Assembly (NCBI RefSeq): GCF_002112505.1
Contig: NZ_NEHW01000010.1
Location: forward strand, 1-64,000
DNA from: Pseudomonas sp. R28(2017)
GTDB lineage: Bacteria; Pseudomonadota; Gammaproteobacteria; Pseudomonadales; Pseudomonadaceae
Reading direction: 5' to 3'
DNA: 64,000 nucleotides
The notes under the pieces were generated by a model that was not told the DNA's origin, searched no databases, and saw only the letters and a program-made list of their open reading frames with translations. Positions 25,143 to 34,827 of the stretch are shown one piece after another. The first letter of the stretch is position 1. Each line of letters starts with the position of its first letter. Made by a program: the position numbers and the translations under genes.

Positions 25143-27629
25143 ATGACCCGTTCCCCCCTGCGCCGCCTGATCTTCGGCGCCCTGCGTCGCCTGATGTACC
25201 TGTGGGTGCGCTCCGAGACCATCAACCAGTCGTCCCTGACCCTCCAGCTCGACCGCAGCCGCCCGGTGTTCTACGCCCTGCCCTCGCCGTCGCTCACCGA
25301 CCTGGCAGTGCTTGACCGTGAATGCACCAAAGCGGGGCTGCCGCGCCCGGTGCTGCCGGTCGTGGTCGGCCCGTTGCACGAACCTGCCGCGTTCTTCTAC
25401 CTGACGCCAGACCCTGACTGGCTCGGCCGCCACGACAAGCGCGGCGCGCCACCGACCCTGGAGCGCCTGGTCGCCGCCATCAGCCAGCACGCCGAGGAAG
25501 ACGCGCAGATCATTCCGGTCAGCGTGTTCTGGGGGCAGACCCCGGCCAGTGAAAACAGCCCGTGGAAGTTGTTGTTCGCCGACAGCTGGGCCGTGACCGG
25601 GCGCCTGCGCCGGCTGCTGACCGTGCTGATCCTGGGGCGCAAGACCCGCGTGCAGTTCTCCGCGCCGATCCACCTGCGCGAACTGGTGCAACACAACAAA
25701 GGCCACGAGCGCACCGTGCGCATGGCCCAGCGCCTGATGCGCGTGCATTTCCGCAACCTCAAGACTGCCGTGATCGGCCCGGACCTCTCGCACCGGCGCA
25801 ACCTGGTCAAGGGCCTGGTGCATGCCCCGCTTGTCCGCCAGGCCATTGCCGACGAAGCCCAGCGCGAGAACATGCCGGTGGCCAAGGCCGAAGCCCAGGC
25901 GTTGCGCTACGGCAACGAAATCGCTTCGGACTACACCTACACCGCGATCCGTTTCCTGGAAGTGGTGCTGAGCTGGTTCTGGAACAAGATCTACGACGGC
26001 ATCAAGGTCAATCACATCGAGCAGGTGCAGGGCATCGCCCCGGGCCACGAAGTGATCTACGTACCCTGCCACCGCAGCCACATCGACTACCTGCTGCTGT
26101 CCTATTTGCTGTTCCGCAACGGCCTGACGCCGCCGCACATCGCCGCCGGCATCAACCTCAACATGCCGGTGATCGGCGGCCTGCTGCGCCGTGGCGGCGC
26201 CTTCTTCATGCGCCGCACGTTCAAGGGCAACCCGCTGTACACCGCCGTCTTCAACGAATACCTGCACACCTTGTTCACCAAGGGCTTCCCGGTCGAGTAC
26301 TTCGTCGAAGGCGGCCGTTCGCGCACGGGGCGCATGCTGCAGCCACGCACCGGGATGCTGGCGATCACCCTGCGCAGCTTCCTGCGCTCGTCGCGCACGC
26401 CGATCGTGTTCGTGCCGGTGTACATCGGCTACGAGCGGGTGCTCGAGGGCCGTACCTACCTGGGCGAACTGCGTGGCGCGAGCAAGAAGAAGGAGTCGAT
26501 CTTCGACATCTTCAAGGTCTTCGGCGCACTGAAGCAGCGCTTCGGCCAGGTCTACGTCAACTTCGGCGAGCCGATCCGCCTGGCCAGCTTCCTCGACGAG
26601 CAGCAACCCGGCTGGCGCGAGCAGGAACTGGGCCCGCAATTCCGCCCGGCCTGGCTGAACGCAGCCACCACCCGCCTGGGTGAAACCGTGGCCCGTCACC
26701 TCAACGAAGCGGCGGCGGTCAACCCGGTCAACCTGGTGGCCCTGGCACTGCTCTCCACCAGCCGCCTGGCGCTGGACGAGCGCGCCCTGACCCGTGTGCT
26801 GGACCTGTACCTGGCGTTACTGCGCCAGGTGCCTTATTCCGAGCACACCACCTTGCCCGAAGGTGACGGCCAGGCACTGATCGAGCACGTTCGCGGCATG
26901 GACCTGCTGGCCGAGCAGAAGGACGCCCTTGGCCGCATCCTCTACCTGGATGAAGCCAACGCGGTTCTGATGACCTACTACCGCAACAACGTCCTGCACA
27001 TCTTCGCCCTGCCGGCGCTGCTGGCCAGCTTCTTCCTCAGCAGTTCGCGCATGAGCCGCGAATTGCTCGGCCAGTACGTACATGCGCTGTACCCGTACCT
27101 GCAGGCCGAGCTGTTCCTGCGCTGGACGCCTGCGCAACTGGACGAGGTGATCGACCAGTGGCTGGCAGCGCTGGTCGAACAGGGCCTGCTGCGCCACGAG
27201 AACGGCCTGTACATGCGCCCGGCGCCGAGCTCGCGCCCGTTCGTGCTGCTGACCTTGCTCGCCCGCACCATCACCCAGACCTTGCAGCGCTTCTACATGG
27301 CCACCTCGTTGCTGCTCAACAGCGGTCAGCACACCCTGAACGCCGAAGAACTGGAGGACCTGTGCGTGATGATGGCCCAGCGCCTGTCGATCCTGCATGG
27401 CCTGAACGCGCCGGAATTCTTCGACAAGACCTTGTTCCGCCACTTCATTCAGACCCTGGTCGAACAGGGTGTGCTACGCCCGGATGGCAACGGCAAGCTG
27501 GGTTACCACGACAAGCTCGGCGAACTGGCCGAAGGCGTGGCCAAGCGCGTGCTGTCTGCCGAGCTGCGCCTGTCGATCCGCCAGGTGGCGCTGCACCGTG
27601 AAGACTCGCTGGCCACCGCCGCGATCTGA
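25143..27629 (+). CDS. plsB: Glycerol-3-phosphate 1-O-acyltransferase
   Basis: PlsB acylates sn-glycerol 3-phosphate at position 1 using acyl-CoA or acyl-ACP at the inner membrane. The 828 residues contain the four acyltransferase blocks: HRSHIDYLLLSY (His310, Asp315), GAFFMRRTFKGNPLY, FVEGGRSRTGRML and VPVYIGYERVLEG. A charged N-terminus MTRSPLRRLIFGALRRL could be a membrane-association helix. The ATG at 25143 gives the usual length; an upstream in-frame start at 25068 lacks a ribosome site. Confidence 0.95.
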   Translation: MTRSPLRRLIFGALRRLMYLWVRSETINQSSLTLQLDRSRPVFYALPSPSLTDLAVLDRECTKAGLPRPVLPVVVGPLHEPAAFFYLTPDPDWLGRHDKRGAPPTLERLVAAISQHAEEDAQIIPVSVFWGQTPASENSPWKLLFADSWAVTGRLRRLLTVLILGRKTRVQFSAPIHLRELVQHNKGHERTVRMAQRLMRVHFRNLKTAVIGPDLSHRRNLVKGLVHAPLVRQAIADEAQRENMPVAKAEAQALRYGNEIASDYTYTAIRFLEVVLSWFWNKIYDGIKVNHIEQVQGIAPGHEVIYVPCHRSHIDYLLLSYLLFRNGLTPPHIAAGINLNMPVIGGLLRRGGAFFMRRTFKGNPLYTAVFNEYLHTLFTKGFPVEYFVEGGRSRTGRMLQPRTGMLAITLRSFLRSSRTPIVFVPVYIGYERVLEGRTYLGELRGASKKKESIFDIFKVFGALKQRFGQVYVNFGEPIRLASFLDEQQPGWREQELGPQFRPAWLNAATTRLGETVARHLNEAAAVNPVNLVALALLSTSRLALDERALTRVLDLYLALLRQVPYSEHTTLPEGDGQALIEHVRGMDLLAEQKDALGRILYLDEANAVLMTYYRNNVLHIFALPALLASFFLSSSRMSRELLGQYVHALYPYLQAELFLRWTPAQLDEVIDQWLAALVEQGLLRHENGLYMRPAPSSRPFVLLTLLARTITQTLQRFYMATSLLLNSGQHTLNAEELEDLCVMMAQRLSILHGLNAPEFFDKTLFRHFIQTLVEQGVLRPDGNGKLGYHDKLGELAEGVAKRVLSAELRLSIRQVALHREDSLATAAI

Positions 27630-27705
27630 GCCCCCATCTGCCAGGAAAATCCGCTAAAGTCCCTGGGGTTGGCCACAAGCCAGCGCCAAGGACACCGGAG
27701 ATTCC

Positions 27706-28104
27706 ATGAAAAAACTCTTTATGCTGTGTTGCGCATCCCTGCTTGCAGCCTGTTCCAGCCAAACCCCGCCCCACCAGGCCAGCCTGGATGTCGAAGTCTT
27801 CTACCTGCAGCGCATCGCCCTGCCACCGGCCGCCACCTTGAGCGTCGAGTTGCAGGATGTCTCGCTGATGGACGCCCCCGCCGTGACCCTGGCCCGCCAG
27901 GCCGGCCCGGTCAAAGGCAACGTACCGCTGCCGTTCCACCTCACTTATGACCCGCCCCAGGTCAAGCCCGGCCACCGCTATGCGGTGAGCGCGCGGATCG
28001 AACTGGACGGCAAGCTGCTGTTCATCAACACCGAACACCACGGTGTCGCACTCGACGGCAGCGACCAGCAGCCGGTACGGGTCAAAGTCGACCCGGTACG
28101 CTGA
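27706..28104 (+). CDS. YbaY-family lipoprotein
   Basis: A 132-residue secreted lipoprotein with signal sequence MKKLFMLCCASLLAAC, the lipobox Cys at residue 16. The mature part is a YbaY-like beta domain with repeated patterns such as VEVFYLQRIALPP and VELQDVSLMDAP. The family has no known enzyme activity. It lies 76 bases after plsB and 32 bases before the DUF4197 gene. Confidence 0.82.
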   Translation: MKKLFMLCCASLLAACSSQTPPHQASLDVEVFYLQRIALPPAATLSVELQDVSLMDAPAVTLARQAGPVKGNVPLPFHLTYDPPQVKPGHRYAVSARIELDGKLLFINTEHHGVALDGSDQQPVRVKVDPVR

Positions 28105-28136
28105 ACCGGCCCCACTTCATCGATAAGGAAACACCC

Positions 28137-28823
28137 ATGATTCGCGCCTCCCTGCGCTTCACTACCCTGTGCGCCGGCCTGCTGCTGTCGGCCAGTGCCC
28201 TGGCCCTGTCGCTTGGCGACCTGAGCCAGTCCGACGCCACTGGTGGCCTGAAGGACGCCCTCACCCAAGGCGCGCAGATTGCCGTCAAGCAATTGAGCAC
28301 CCCTGGCGGTTTCAGCAACAACCCCGATGTGCGCATCGAACTGCCGGGCAACCTCGGCAAAGCCGCCAAGGCCATGAAGATGTTCGGCAAGGGTGACCAG
28401 GTCGACGCCCTGGAAACCAGCATGAACAAGGCCGCCGAGGCCGCCGTGCCGCAGGCCCAGGCGATCCTGGTGGACGCCGTGAAGAAGATGACCGTGACCG
28501 ATGCCAAGGGCATCCTCAGCGGTGGCCAGGACTCGGCCACCCAGTACCTGAACAAAAGCAGCCGCGAGCAGATCCGCGCCAAGTTCCTGCCGATCGTCAA
28601 GCAGGCCACCGACAAGGTCGGCGTAGCCCAGCAGTACAACGCGTTTGCCGGCCAGGCCAAGGGCCTGGGGCTGATCAAGGATGACGCCAACATCGAGAAC
28701 TACGTGACCGAGAAGGCGCTGGACGGGTTGTTCGAGATGATTGCCAAGCAGGAAGAGAGCATTCGCCAGAACCCGGCACAGGCCGCTACCAGCCTGGCCA
28801 AGAAAGTCTTCGGCGCGCTCTGA
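28137..28823 (+). CDS. DUF4197 exported protein
   Basis: A 228-residue protein with signal peptide (CAGLLLSASALA|LS) and the DUF4197 hallmarks: SLGDLSQSDATGGLKDAL, VRIELPGNL and the C-terminal GLFEMIAKQEESIRQNP region. The body is largely helical. Function is unknown; it is expected in the periplasm. It ends 18 bases before a REP pair that separates it from the RND pump genes. Confidence 0.82.
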   Translation: MIRASLRFTTLCAGLLLSASALALSLGDLSQSDATGGLKDALTQGAQIAVKQLSTPGGFSNNPDVRIELPGNLGKAAKAMKMFGKGDQVDALETSMNKAAEAAVPQAQAILVDAVKKMTVTDAKGILSGGQDSATQYLNKSSREQIRAKFLPIVKQATDKVGVAQQYNAFAGQAKGLGLIKDDANIENYVTEKALDGLFEMIAKQEESIRQNPAQAATSLAKKVFGAL

Positions 28824-28840
28824 AGATTATTCTGCAGCCA

Positions 28841-28906
28841 TTCGCGGGCAAGCCCGCTGCCACAGGGGATCAACTCAGGCCCTGTGGGAGCGGGCTTGCC
28901 CGCGAA
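28841..28906. repeat. REP inverted pair between DUF4197 gene and RND permease gene
   Basis: Inverted 25-base REP copies at 28841-28865 and 28882-28906, with one mismatch (left GCTGCCACAG against CTGTGGGAGC). The spacer is only 16 bases. It lies between convergent genes. Confidence 0.88.
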
Positions 28907-28934
28907 TGGAGGGCAAAGCCCTCCCCCGCGATCG

Positions 28935-31900
28935 TCAGCCTTTCCTCACCCTGAACCATGCCGCATACAAGGCCGGCAAGAACAACAGGGTCAACGCCGT
29001 GGCCACGATCAACCCGCCCATGATCGCCACCGCCATCGGCCCGTAGAACACACTCCGGGACAACGGAATCATCGCCAGCACCGCCGCCAGCGCGGTCAGC
29101 ACGATCGGCCGGAAGCGCCGCACCGTGGCCTCGATGATCGCCTGCCAGCGGTCCAGCCCCGAGGCGATATCCTGCTCGATCTGGTCCACCAGGATCACCG
29201 AGTTGCGCATGATCATCCCCGCCAGGGCGATGGTGCCGAGCATGGCGACGAAGCCGAACGGCTGGCGGAACACCAGCAGGAACAAGGTCACGCCAATCAG
29301 CCCCAAAGGCGCGGTGAGGAACACCATCACCGTGCGCGAAAAGCTGCGCAGCTGGATCATCAGCAGGCTCAGCACCACCACGATGAACAGCGGCATGCCG
29401 GCGTTCACCGACTTCTGCCCGCGCTCCGAGTCCTCCACCGTGCCACCTACTTCCAGCAGGTAGCCATCCGGCAGTTTGGCCTTGATGTCCTGCAGCGTCG
29501 GCAAAATCTGCTTCACCAAGGTCGCCGGTTGCTCCTTGTCATAGATGTCGGCACGCACGGTCACCGTCGGCAGGCGATTGCGGTGCCAGATGATGCCTTC
29601 CTCGAAGCCATATTCCAGGGTTGCCACCTGCGACAGCGCCACACTCTGGCCGTTGCTGGTAGGTAGCGCCAGGCTGCCGAGGTTGGCCAGCTCGCCACGC
29701 TCCTGCTGGGTGCCACGCAGGAGGATCTCGATCAGTTCGTTGTCCTCGCGGTACTGGCTGACCGTGGTACCGGTCAGCGAGCTCTGCAGGAAGCTCGACA
29801 GCTGCGCGGTGCTCACGCCCAAGGCTCGCGCGCGGTCCTGATCGATCTCCAGGAACACCGCCTTGCTCGGCTCTTCCCAATCCAGGTGCACGTTGACCAC
29901 ATGCGGGTTCTCACGCACCTTGTCCGCCACTTCGCGGGCCAGGGCACGGGCCTTCTCGATATGCTCGCCGGTGACCCGGAACTGCACCGGGTAGCCCACG
30001 GGCGGGCCGTTTTCCAGGCGTGTGACGCGGGCGCGCAGGTCGGGGAACTGCTGGTCGACGGTGTCGATCAGCCAGCTGCGCAGGCGCTCGCGGTCCTCCA
30101 TCGACTTGGCCAGCACCACGAACTGGGCAAAGCTGGCGGCCGGCAGTTGCTGGTCCAGCGGCAGGTAGAAGCGTGGCGAGCCGGTGCCCACATAGGCCAC
30201 GTAGTTGTCGATGCCGTCCTGCTGCTTGAGCAACGCTTCCAGTTGCTTGACCCGCTCTGCGGTGTTGGCCAGCGAGGCGCCTTCGGCAAGTTTCAGGTCG
30301 ACCATCAGCTCCGGGCGCCCCGAGGCCGGGAAGAACTGCTGGGGCACGAAGCGGAACAGCAGGATGCTGCCGACAAAGGCGGCAATGGTCAGCAGGATCA
30401 CCGTCTTGCGCCGCCGCACGCACCACTCCACCACGCGCCGCACGCGCTGGTAGAACGGCGTGCCGTAAGGGTCTGGCGCCTGCCCGTCCTTGCCATGGCG
30501 GGCGGCATGCAGCCTGGCCAGGTCCGGCAGCAGCCGTTCGCCCAGGTAAGGCACGAAGACCACCGCCGCGACCCATGAGGTCAGCAAGGCGATGGTCACC
30601 ACCTGGAAGATCGAGCGGGTGTACTCGCCGGTGCTCGATGCCGCCGTGGCAATCGGCAGGAAGCCCGCCGCCGTGATCAGCGTACCGGTGAGCATCGGGA
30701 AAGCGGTGCTGGTCCAGGCGTAACTGGCCGCCTTGAGGCGGTCGAAGCCCTGCTCCATCTTGATCGCCATCATCTCCACGGCAATGATCGCGTCGTCCAC
30801 CAACAGGCCCAGCGCCAGCACCAGCGCCCCCAGCGAGATCTTGTGCAGGCCGATGCCGAAGTAGTGCATGGCGGCGAAGGTCATGGCCAGTACCAGGGGA
30901 ATGGCCAGGGCCACCACCAGGCCGGTGCGCAGGCCGAGGGAGAAGAAACTCACCAGCAGCACGATCACCAGCGCCTCAACCAGCACCTGGACGAATTCGC
31001 CGACACCGGCCTTGACCGCGGCGGGCTGGTCAGACACCTTGCGCAGCTCCATGCCCGCCGGCAGGTTGCGCGCCAGGCGCTCGAACTCGCCCTCCAGCGC
31101 CTTGCCCAGCACCAGAATGTCGCCGCCATCCTTCATCGACACCGCCAGGCCGATGGCGTCCTCGCCCATGAAGCGCATACGTGGCGCGGGCGGGTCGTTG
31201 AAGCCACGGTGCACGTCGGCCACATCGCCGATGCGGAACGTACGATCGCCCACGCGGATGGGGAACTGACGGATCTGGTCAACGCTGTCGAAGCGCCCGC
31301 TCACCCGCAGTTGCAGGCGTTCACTGGGGGTTTCGAAGAAGCCGGCGGTACTGACCGCGTTCTGCTCGCGCAGCGCCTGCTGCACCGCCTCCAGTGGCAC
31401 ACCGAGGGTGGCGAGCTTGAGGTTGGACAGCTCGATCCAGATCTTCTCGTCCTGCAGGCCGATCAGTTCGACCTTGCCCACGTCCTTGACCCGCTGCAGC
31501 TGGATCTGGATACGGTCGGCGTAGTCCTTGAGCACCGCGTAATCGAAGCCGGCGCCGGTCAGCGCATAGATATTGCCGAAGGTGGTGCCGAATTCGTCGT
31601 TGAAGAACGGCCCCTGGATCTCCGGCGGCAAGGTATGCCGAATGTCCGCGACCTTCTTGCGGATCTGGTACCACAGCTCGGGGATGTCCTTGGAGTGCAG
31701 CGAATCACGGGCCATGAAGGTGACTTGCGATTCACCCGGGCGCGAGAACGAGACGATCTTCTCGTACTCGCCGGTTTCCATCAGCTTCTTCTCGATGCGT
31801 TCGGTGACCTGGCGCGAGACTTCCTCGGCCGTGGCCCCCGGCCACAAGGTACGGATGACCATGGCCTTGAAGGTGAACGGAGGGTCTTCACTCTGCCCCA

Positions 31901-32000
31901 GCTTGGTGTAGGACATGGCGCCAATGGCAGCCAGCAGAATCATCAGGAACAGCACGATCTGGCGGTTACGCAACGCCCACGCGGAAAGGTTGAAACCCAT
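28935..32000 (-). CDS. RND efflux permease (TriC-like)
   Basis: A 1021-residue inner-membrane pump subunit with two repeats of one TM helix, a large periplasmic loop and five further helices. The N-terminus MGFNLSAWALRNRQIVLFLM, the SEDPPFTFKAMVI porter entry and the proton-relay pair in LLVDDAIIAVEMM (near residue 400) are typical of HAE1-type RND pumps. It closely recalls P. aeruginosa TriC by eye. The membrane-fusion partner lies six bases upstream; no outer-membrane channel gene is present, so TolC/OpmH-type sharing is likely. Substrates are unknown. Confidence 0.88.
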   Translation of the reverse strand: MGFNLSAWALRNRQIVLFLMILLAAIGAMSYTKLGQSEDPPFTFKAMVIRTLWPGATAEEVSRQVTERIEKKLMETGEYEKIVSFSRPGESQVTFMARDSLHSKDIPELWYQIRKKVADIRHTLPPEIQGPFFNDEFGTTFGNIYALTGAGFDYAVLKDYADRIQIQLQRVKDVGKVELIGLQDEKIWIELSNLKLATLGVPLEAVQQALREQNAVSTAGFFETPSERLQLRVSGRFDSVDQIRQFPIRVGDRTFRIGDVADVHRGFNDPPAPRMRFMGEDAIGLAVSMKDGGDILVLGKALEGEFERLARNLPAGMELRKVSDQPAAVKAGVGEFVQVLVEALVIVLLVSFFSLGLRTGLVVALAIPLVLAMTFAAMHYFGIGLHKISLGALVLALGLLVDDAIIAVEMMAIKMEQGFDRLKAASYAWTSTAFPMLTGTLITAAGFLPIATAASSTGEYTRSIFQVVTIALLTSWVAAVVFVPYLGERLLPDLARLHAARHGKDGQAPDPYGTPFYQRVRRVVEWCVRRRKTVILLTIAAFVGSILLFRFVPQQFFPASGRPELMVDLKLAEGASLANTAERVKQLEALLKQQDGIDNYVAYVGTGSPRFYLPLDQQLPAASFAQFVVLAKSMEDRERLRSWLIDTVDQQFPDLRARVTRLENGPPVGYPVQFRVTGEHIEKARALAREVADKVRENPHVVNVHLDWEEPSKAVFLEIDQDRARALGVSTAQLSSFLQSSLTGTTVSQYREDNELIEILLRGTQQERGELANLGSLALPTSNGQSVALSQVATLEYGFEEGIIWHRNRLPTVTVRADIYDKEQPATLVKQILPTLQDIKAKLPDGYLLEVGGTVEDSERGQKSVNAGMPLFIVVVLSLLMIQLRSFSRTVMVFLTAPLGLIGVTLFLLVFRQPFGFVAMLGTIALAGMIMRNSVILVDQIEQDIASGLDRWQAIIEATVRRFRPIVLTALAAVLAMIPLSRSVFYGPMAVAIMGGLIVATALTLLFLPALYAAWFRVRKG

Positions 32001-32006
32001 CGGGAC

Positions 32007-33107
32007 TTACTCCTTGGCCGTCAGGTTCACCACGCGGTTGGTGCGGTCCACCGGCCGCACCGCCTGCCCCTCGCGCAGCACATGGCCACCCGCAGCGACC
32101 ACCCAGTCGCCCGGCGCAAGGCCTTCGAGCACCGGCACGGTTTCACTGCCATACGGGCCCAGGCGCACCACGGCGCGCTCCAGGCGGCTGTCCTTGTTGA
32201 CCCGCCAGACATAGGCCTGGCCGTTTTCCGCCGTGACGGCCGACAATGGCACCGCCAGCGGAATCACCCCACCATGGGCGATGAACACGCGCGCGCTCTG
32301 GCCGAGTTCGGCGGGCACCTTGGCCGAGGTGAAGGCAATCCGTGCGGCGAAGGTGCGTGAACGCGGGTCGGCTGCAGGTGACAGCTCGCGAATACGCCCC
32401 TGGAAGCGCTGGTTGGGGTGCGACCACAATTCGATGCTGACATCCTGGCCCACGGCAAAGCGGGCGAACTGCTGTTCAGGCAGACCGATGGCCACTTCAC
32501 GCTCACCGTCGGCGGCAAGGGTGAACACGGTCTGCCCGGCCGCGACCACCTGGCCGACTTCCACCTGACGCTTGGCGATGACGCCCGCCTGCGGCGCACG
32601 CAACACGGCGTAATCCGCCTGGTTGCCAGCCACGTCGAATTCGGCCTTGGCCTGCTTCACGCGGGCAAGGCCTGCACGGTAGAGATTTTCCGCGTTGTCG
32701 TACTGGGAGTGGCTGACCATCTGCCGATCCAGCAGTTTCTGGTAGCGGTCACGCTCGGTGCGCACCAGCGACAGGTTGGCCTCGGCTGCCGCCAGTTGGG
32801 CGCGGTTGGCCTCCAGCTGCAGGTGCACGTCCTGCGGGTCGAGCTCGGCCAGCGGCTGCTCGGCCTTGACCCGCTGCCCCTCCTCGACCAGGCGCTTGCT
32901 GACCTTGCCGCCGATGCGGAAAGCCAGCTCCGGCTCGAAGCGCGCGCGCACTTCGCCAGGGTAACTGTCGGCAGCGGCTTCGGCCGGCTGCGGCTGGATC
33001 ACCAGGGCCGGGCGCGGTGCGGCAGGCGCGGCGGCTTCCTGGCCGCAGGCTGCCAGCAACAGGGCGGCAGCGGCGGGCAGGGCGAGGGACAAGGCATGGC
33101 GCAACAT
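32007..33107 (-). CDS. RND periplasmic adaptor lipoprotein
   Basis: The 366-residue membrane-fusion protein has a lipoprotein signal (ALPAAAALLLAAC) and a split lipoyl domain (PELAFRIGGKVSKR and VLRAPQAGVIAKRQVEVGQ). Between these lies a helical hairpin (about 95-150), followed by a beta-barrel. It bridges the RND permease at 28935-32000 to an outer-membrane channel. The ATG at 33107 has AAGGA at -9; a start at 33131 would precede the signal peptide and is rejected. TriAB-type systems use two adaptors; only one is found here. Confidence 0.9.
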   Translation of the reverse strand: MLRHALSLALPAAAALLLAACGQEAAAPAAPRPALVIQPQPAEAAADSYPGEVRARFEPELAFRIGGKVSKRLVEEGQRVKAEQPLAELDPQDVHLQLEANRAQLAAAEANLSLVRTERDRYQKLLDRQMVSHSQYDNAENLYRAGLARVKQAKAEFDVAGNQADYAVLRAPQAGVIAKRQVEVGQVVAAGQTVFTLAADGEREVAIGLPEQQFARFAVGQDVSIELWSHPNQRFQGRIRELSPAADPRSRTFAARIAFTSAKVPAELGQSARVFIAHGGVIPLAVPLSAVTAENGQAYVWRVNKDSRLERAVVRLGPYGSETVPVLEGLAPGDWVVAAGGHVLREGQAVRPVDRTNRVVNLTAKE

Positions 33108-33141
33108 GATGAATCCTTTCGCGAAGTGCACATCGAATATT

Positions 33142-33157
33142 TATACTGGCGAGTATA
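33142..33157. promoter_or_regulatory. TetR-type operator palindrome between pump and regulator
   Basis: TATACT - GGCG - AGTATA is a perfect six-base inverted repeat in the divergent spacer, 35 bases from the adaptor start. TATACT or AGTATA could also serve as a -10 element, so a bound repressor would block the promoter directly. The TetR gene 130 bases away is the natural candidate ligand-responsive repressor. Confidence 0.6.
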
Positions 33158-33287
33158 TTAAGTCAGGGAACCGAGGCCGGGAAGCCAGCGTCGGAAAGAA
33201 AATCAACATTAACGAAGGTCGTGACCTGCAGCCGGGAGCCGTTCGAGCCGGTAAGATGGGCGCCCCTTCATCCAGATGCGGATTCCA

Positions 33288-33917
33288 ATGTCCAACGACG
33301 CACCCAACGGCCCGGGCCGGCCCAAGGACCTGGCCAAGCGCGAGGCCATCCTCGAAGCCGCCAAGGCCCTGTTCCTCAGCCTTGGCTATGCCAACACCAG
33401 CATGGATGCGGTCGCTGCGGCGGCAGGTGTTTCAAAGCTCACGGTCTACAGCCACTTCACCGACAAGCAGACGCTGTTCGGCTCGGCGGTCATGGCGACC
33501 TGCCAGAACCAGTTGCCCGACCTGATGTTCGAGTACCCCGAGGGGGCGCCAGTGGAAGATGTGCTGCTGAATATCGGCCGCAGCTTCCAGGCGCTGATCA
33601 GCAGCGACGAGGCAGTCAAGCTCAGCCGCCTGATCATGGCGCTGGGCAGCCAGGATCCAGGGTTTGGCGAGTACTTCTATGAAGCTGGGCCGAAGCGCGT
33701 GCTGGCGGGGATGGAAGCGCTGTTGCGCGGGATCGACGAGCGTGGATTGCTGCGCATCGACAACCCCCTGCACGCGGCGGAACATTTTTTCTGCCTGGTC
33801 AAGGGCGCGCCGGATTACCGCTTGCTGCTGGGCTGTGCCGGGCCGCTCGAAGGGGAAGAAGCCGAGGCGCATGTGCGCGAAGTGGTCGGGTTGTTCATTC
33901 GGGCTTTCAAGGCCTGA
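33288..33917 (+). CDS. TetR-family repressor, probable regulator of the RND pump
   Basis: A 209-residue regulator with an N-terminal helix-turn-helix (about 16-60: KREAILEAAKALFLSLGYANTSM then VAAAAGVSKLTVYSHF, in two parts) and a C-terminal all-helical ligand domain of the TetR_C type. It is divergent from the RND operon, with a palindrome between them. I chose the ATG at 33288 (MSNDAPNG); another in-frame ATG at 33276 is possible. Confidence 0.88.
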   Translation: MSNDAPNGPGRPKDLAKREAILEAAKALFLSLGYANTSMDAVAAAAGVSKLTVYSHFTDKQTLFGSAVMATCQNQLPDLMFEYPEGAPVEDVLLNIGRSFQALISSDEAVKLSRLIMALGSQDPGFGEYFYEAGPKRVLAGMEALLRGIDERGLLRIDNPLHAAEHFFCLVKGAPDYRLLLGCAGPLEGEEAEAHVREVVGLFIRAFKA

Positions 33918-33936
33918 GTCAGCCTGTGATGGCCTC

Positions 33937-33998
33937 TCGCGGCTAAAGCCGCTCCTACAGGTACGCCGCGATCCCTGTAGGAGCGGCTTTAGCCGCGA
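33937..33998. repeat. Second-type REP inverted pair
   Basis: Two perfect 24-base inverted copies at 33937-33960 and 33975-33998. The core is GCGGCTAAAGCCGC with flank TCCTACAG, a REP class distinct from the GCGGGC class elsewhere in the window. It lies between the convergent TetR gene and rsmJ. Confidence 0.88.
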
Positions 33999-34016
33999 AG
34001 AGGCCGGTGCAGCTGG

Positions 34017-34796
34017 TCAGGCCTTCAAGGCTTTCTTCGGGTAGATGTCATACCGGCTCGACTTGCCTTCCATGCTATGGCTCGGCTTCGGCCCTTCAAT
34101 GATCGGCGCCTTGCGCGGCCGCTTCACCACCACCCGGTGACTGGCCAATGCCAGCGCTGCCTCCAGCAATGCAGGCGCATCCAGGTCATCGCCCACCAGC
34201 GGCCGAAACACGCGCATTTCCTTTTTAACCAACGCGCTCTTGTCACGGTGCGGAAACATCGGGTCGAGGTAGATCACCTGCGGCGCCTCGCCTTCCCAAC
34301 TGCGCATACGCTCAATGGCATTGCCGGTCAGCAGGCGCATGCGCCCGACAATCGGCACCACCTCTTCATCGAGGCGGGCTCGTGCCAGACCATCTTCCAA
34401 CAACGCGGCAATCAACGGCTGACGTTCGATCAACGTCATCTGGCAGCCCAGGCTGGCCAGCACGAACGCATCCTTGCCCAGCCCCGCCGTGGCATCCAGC
34501 ACCTGCGGTCGCACACCCTGGGCAATACCCACGGCCTTGGCAATCATTTGCCCGTTGCCACCGCCAAACTGGCGCCGGTGCGCGGCCTGGCCGTCCACGA
34601 AGTCCACCCGCACTGGCCCCGGTGCCTGCGGACCCAACTGCTGGATCTGCAAGCCGTCGGCGCCCACCTGCACGGCAAACCCGGCTGCGTCGTCCTGCAG
34701 CGGCAGCGCCAGGCGCTCGGCCCATGCGGCAGCTTGCGCCTCGAATTCAGCCGACAGCGCCTCGACCCGGATACCTGTGCCCTGCTCTTCCATCAT
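34017..34796 (-). CDS. rsmJ: RsmJ, 16S rRNA (guanine1516-N2)-methyltransferase
   Basis: A 259-residue SAM-dependent methyltransferase with LDATAGLGKDAFVLASLG (SAM loop), LIERQPLIAALLEDGL, and the catalytic DPMFPHRDKSALVKKEMR segment that is diagnostic for RsmJ. It modifies G1516 of 16S rRNA in the assembled 30S subunit. Two adjacent ATG codons (34796, 34793) are possible starts. It is divergent from the 34897 gene across a 100-base spacer holding a perfect hairpin. Confidence 0.92.
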   Translation of the reverse strand: MMEEQGTGIRVEALSAEFEAQAAAWAERLALPLQDDAAGFAVQVGADGLQIQQLGPQAPGPVRVDFVDGQAAHRRQFGGGNGQMIAKAVGIAQGVRPQVLDATAGLGKDAFVLASLGCQMTLIERQPLIAALLEDGLARARLDEEVVPIVGRMRLLTGNAIERMRSWEGEAPQVIYLDPMFPHRDKSALVKKEMRVFRPLVGDDLDAPALLEAALALASHRVVVKRPRKAPIIEGPKPSHSMEGKSSRYDIYPKKALKA

Positions 34797-34827
34797 TCAC
34801 ACCTAAAAATTGAACCATGCCCCTCAT

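Noticed and set aside
28935..33107. The RND pair as a heavy-metal (CusA-type) pump
   Set aside because: The sequence resembles drug-type TriC pumps, and no metal-binding Met clusters or metal regulator are seen.
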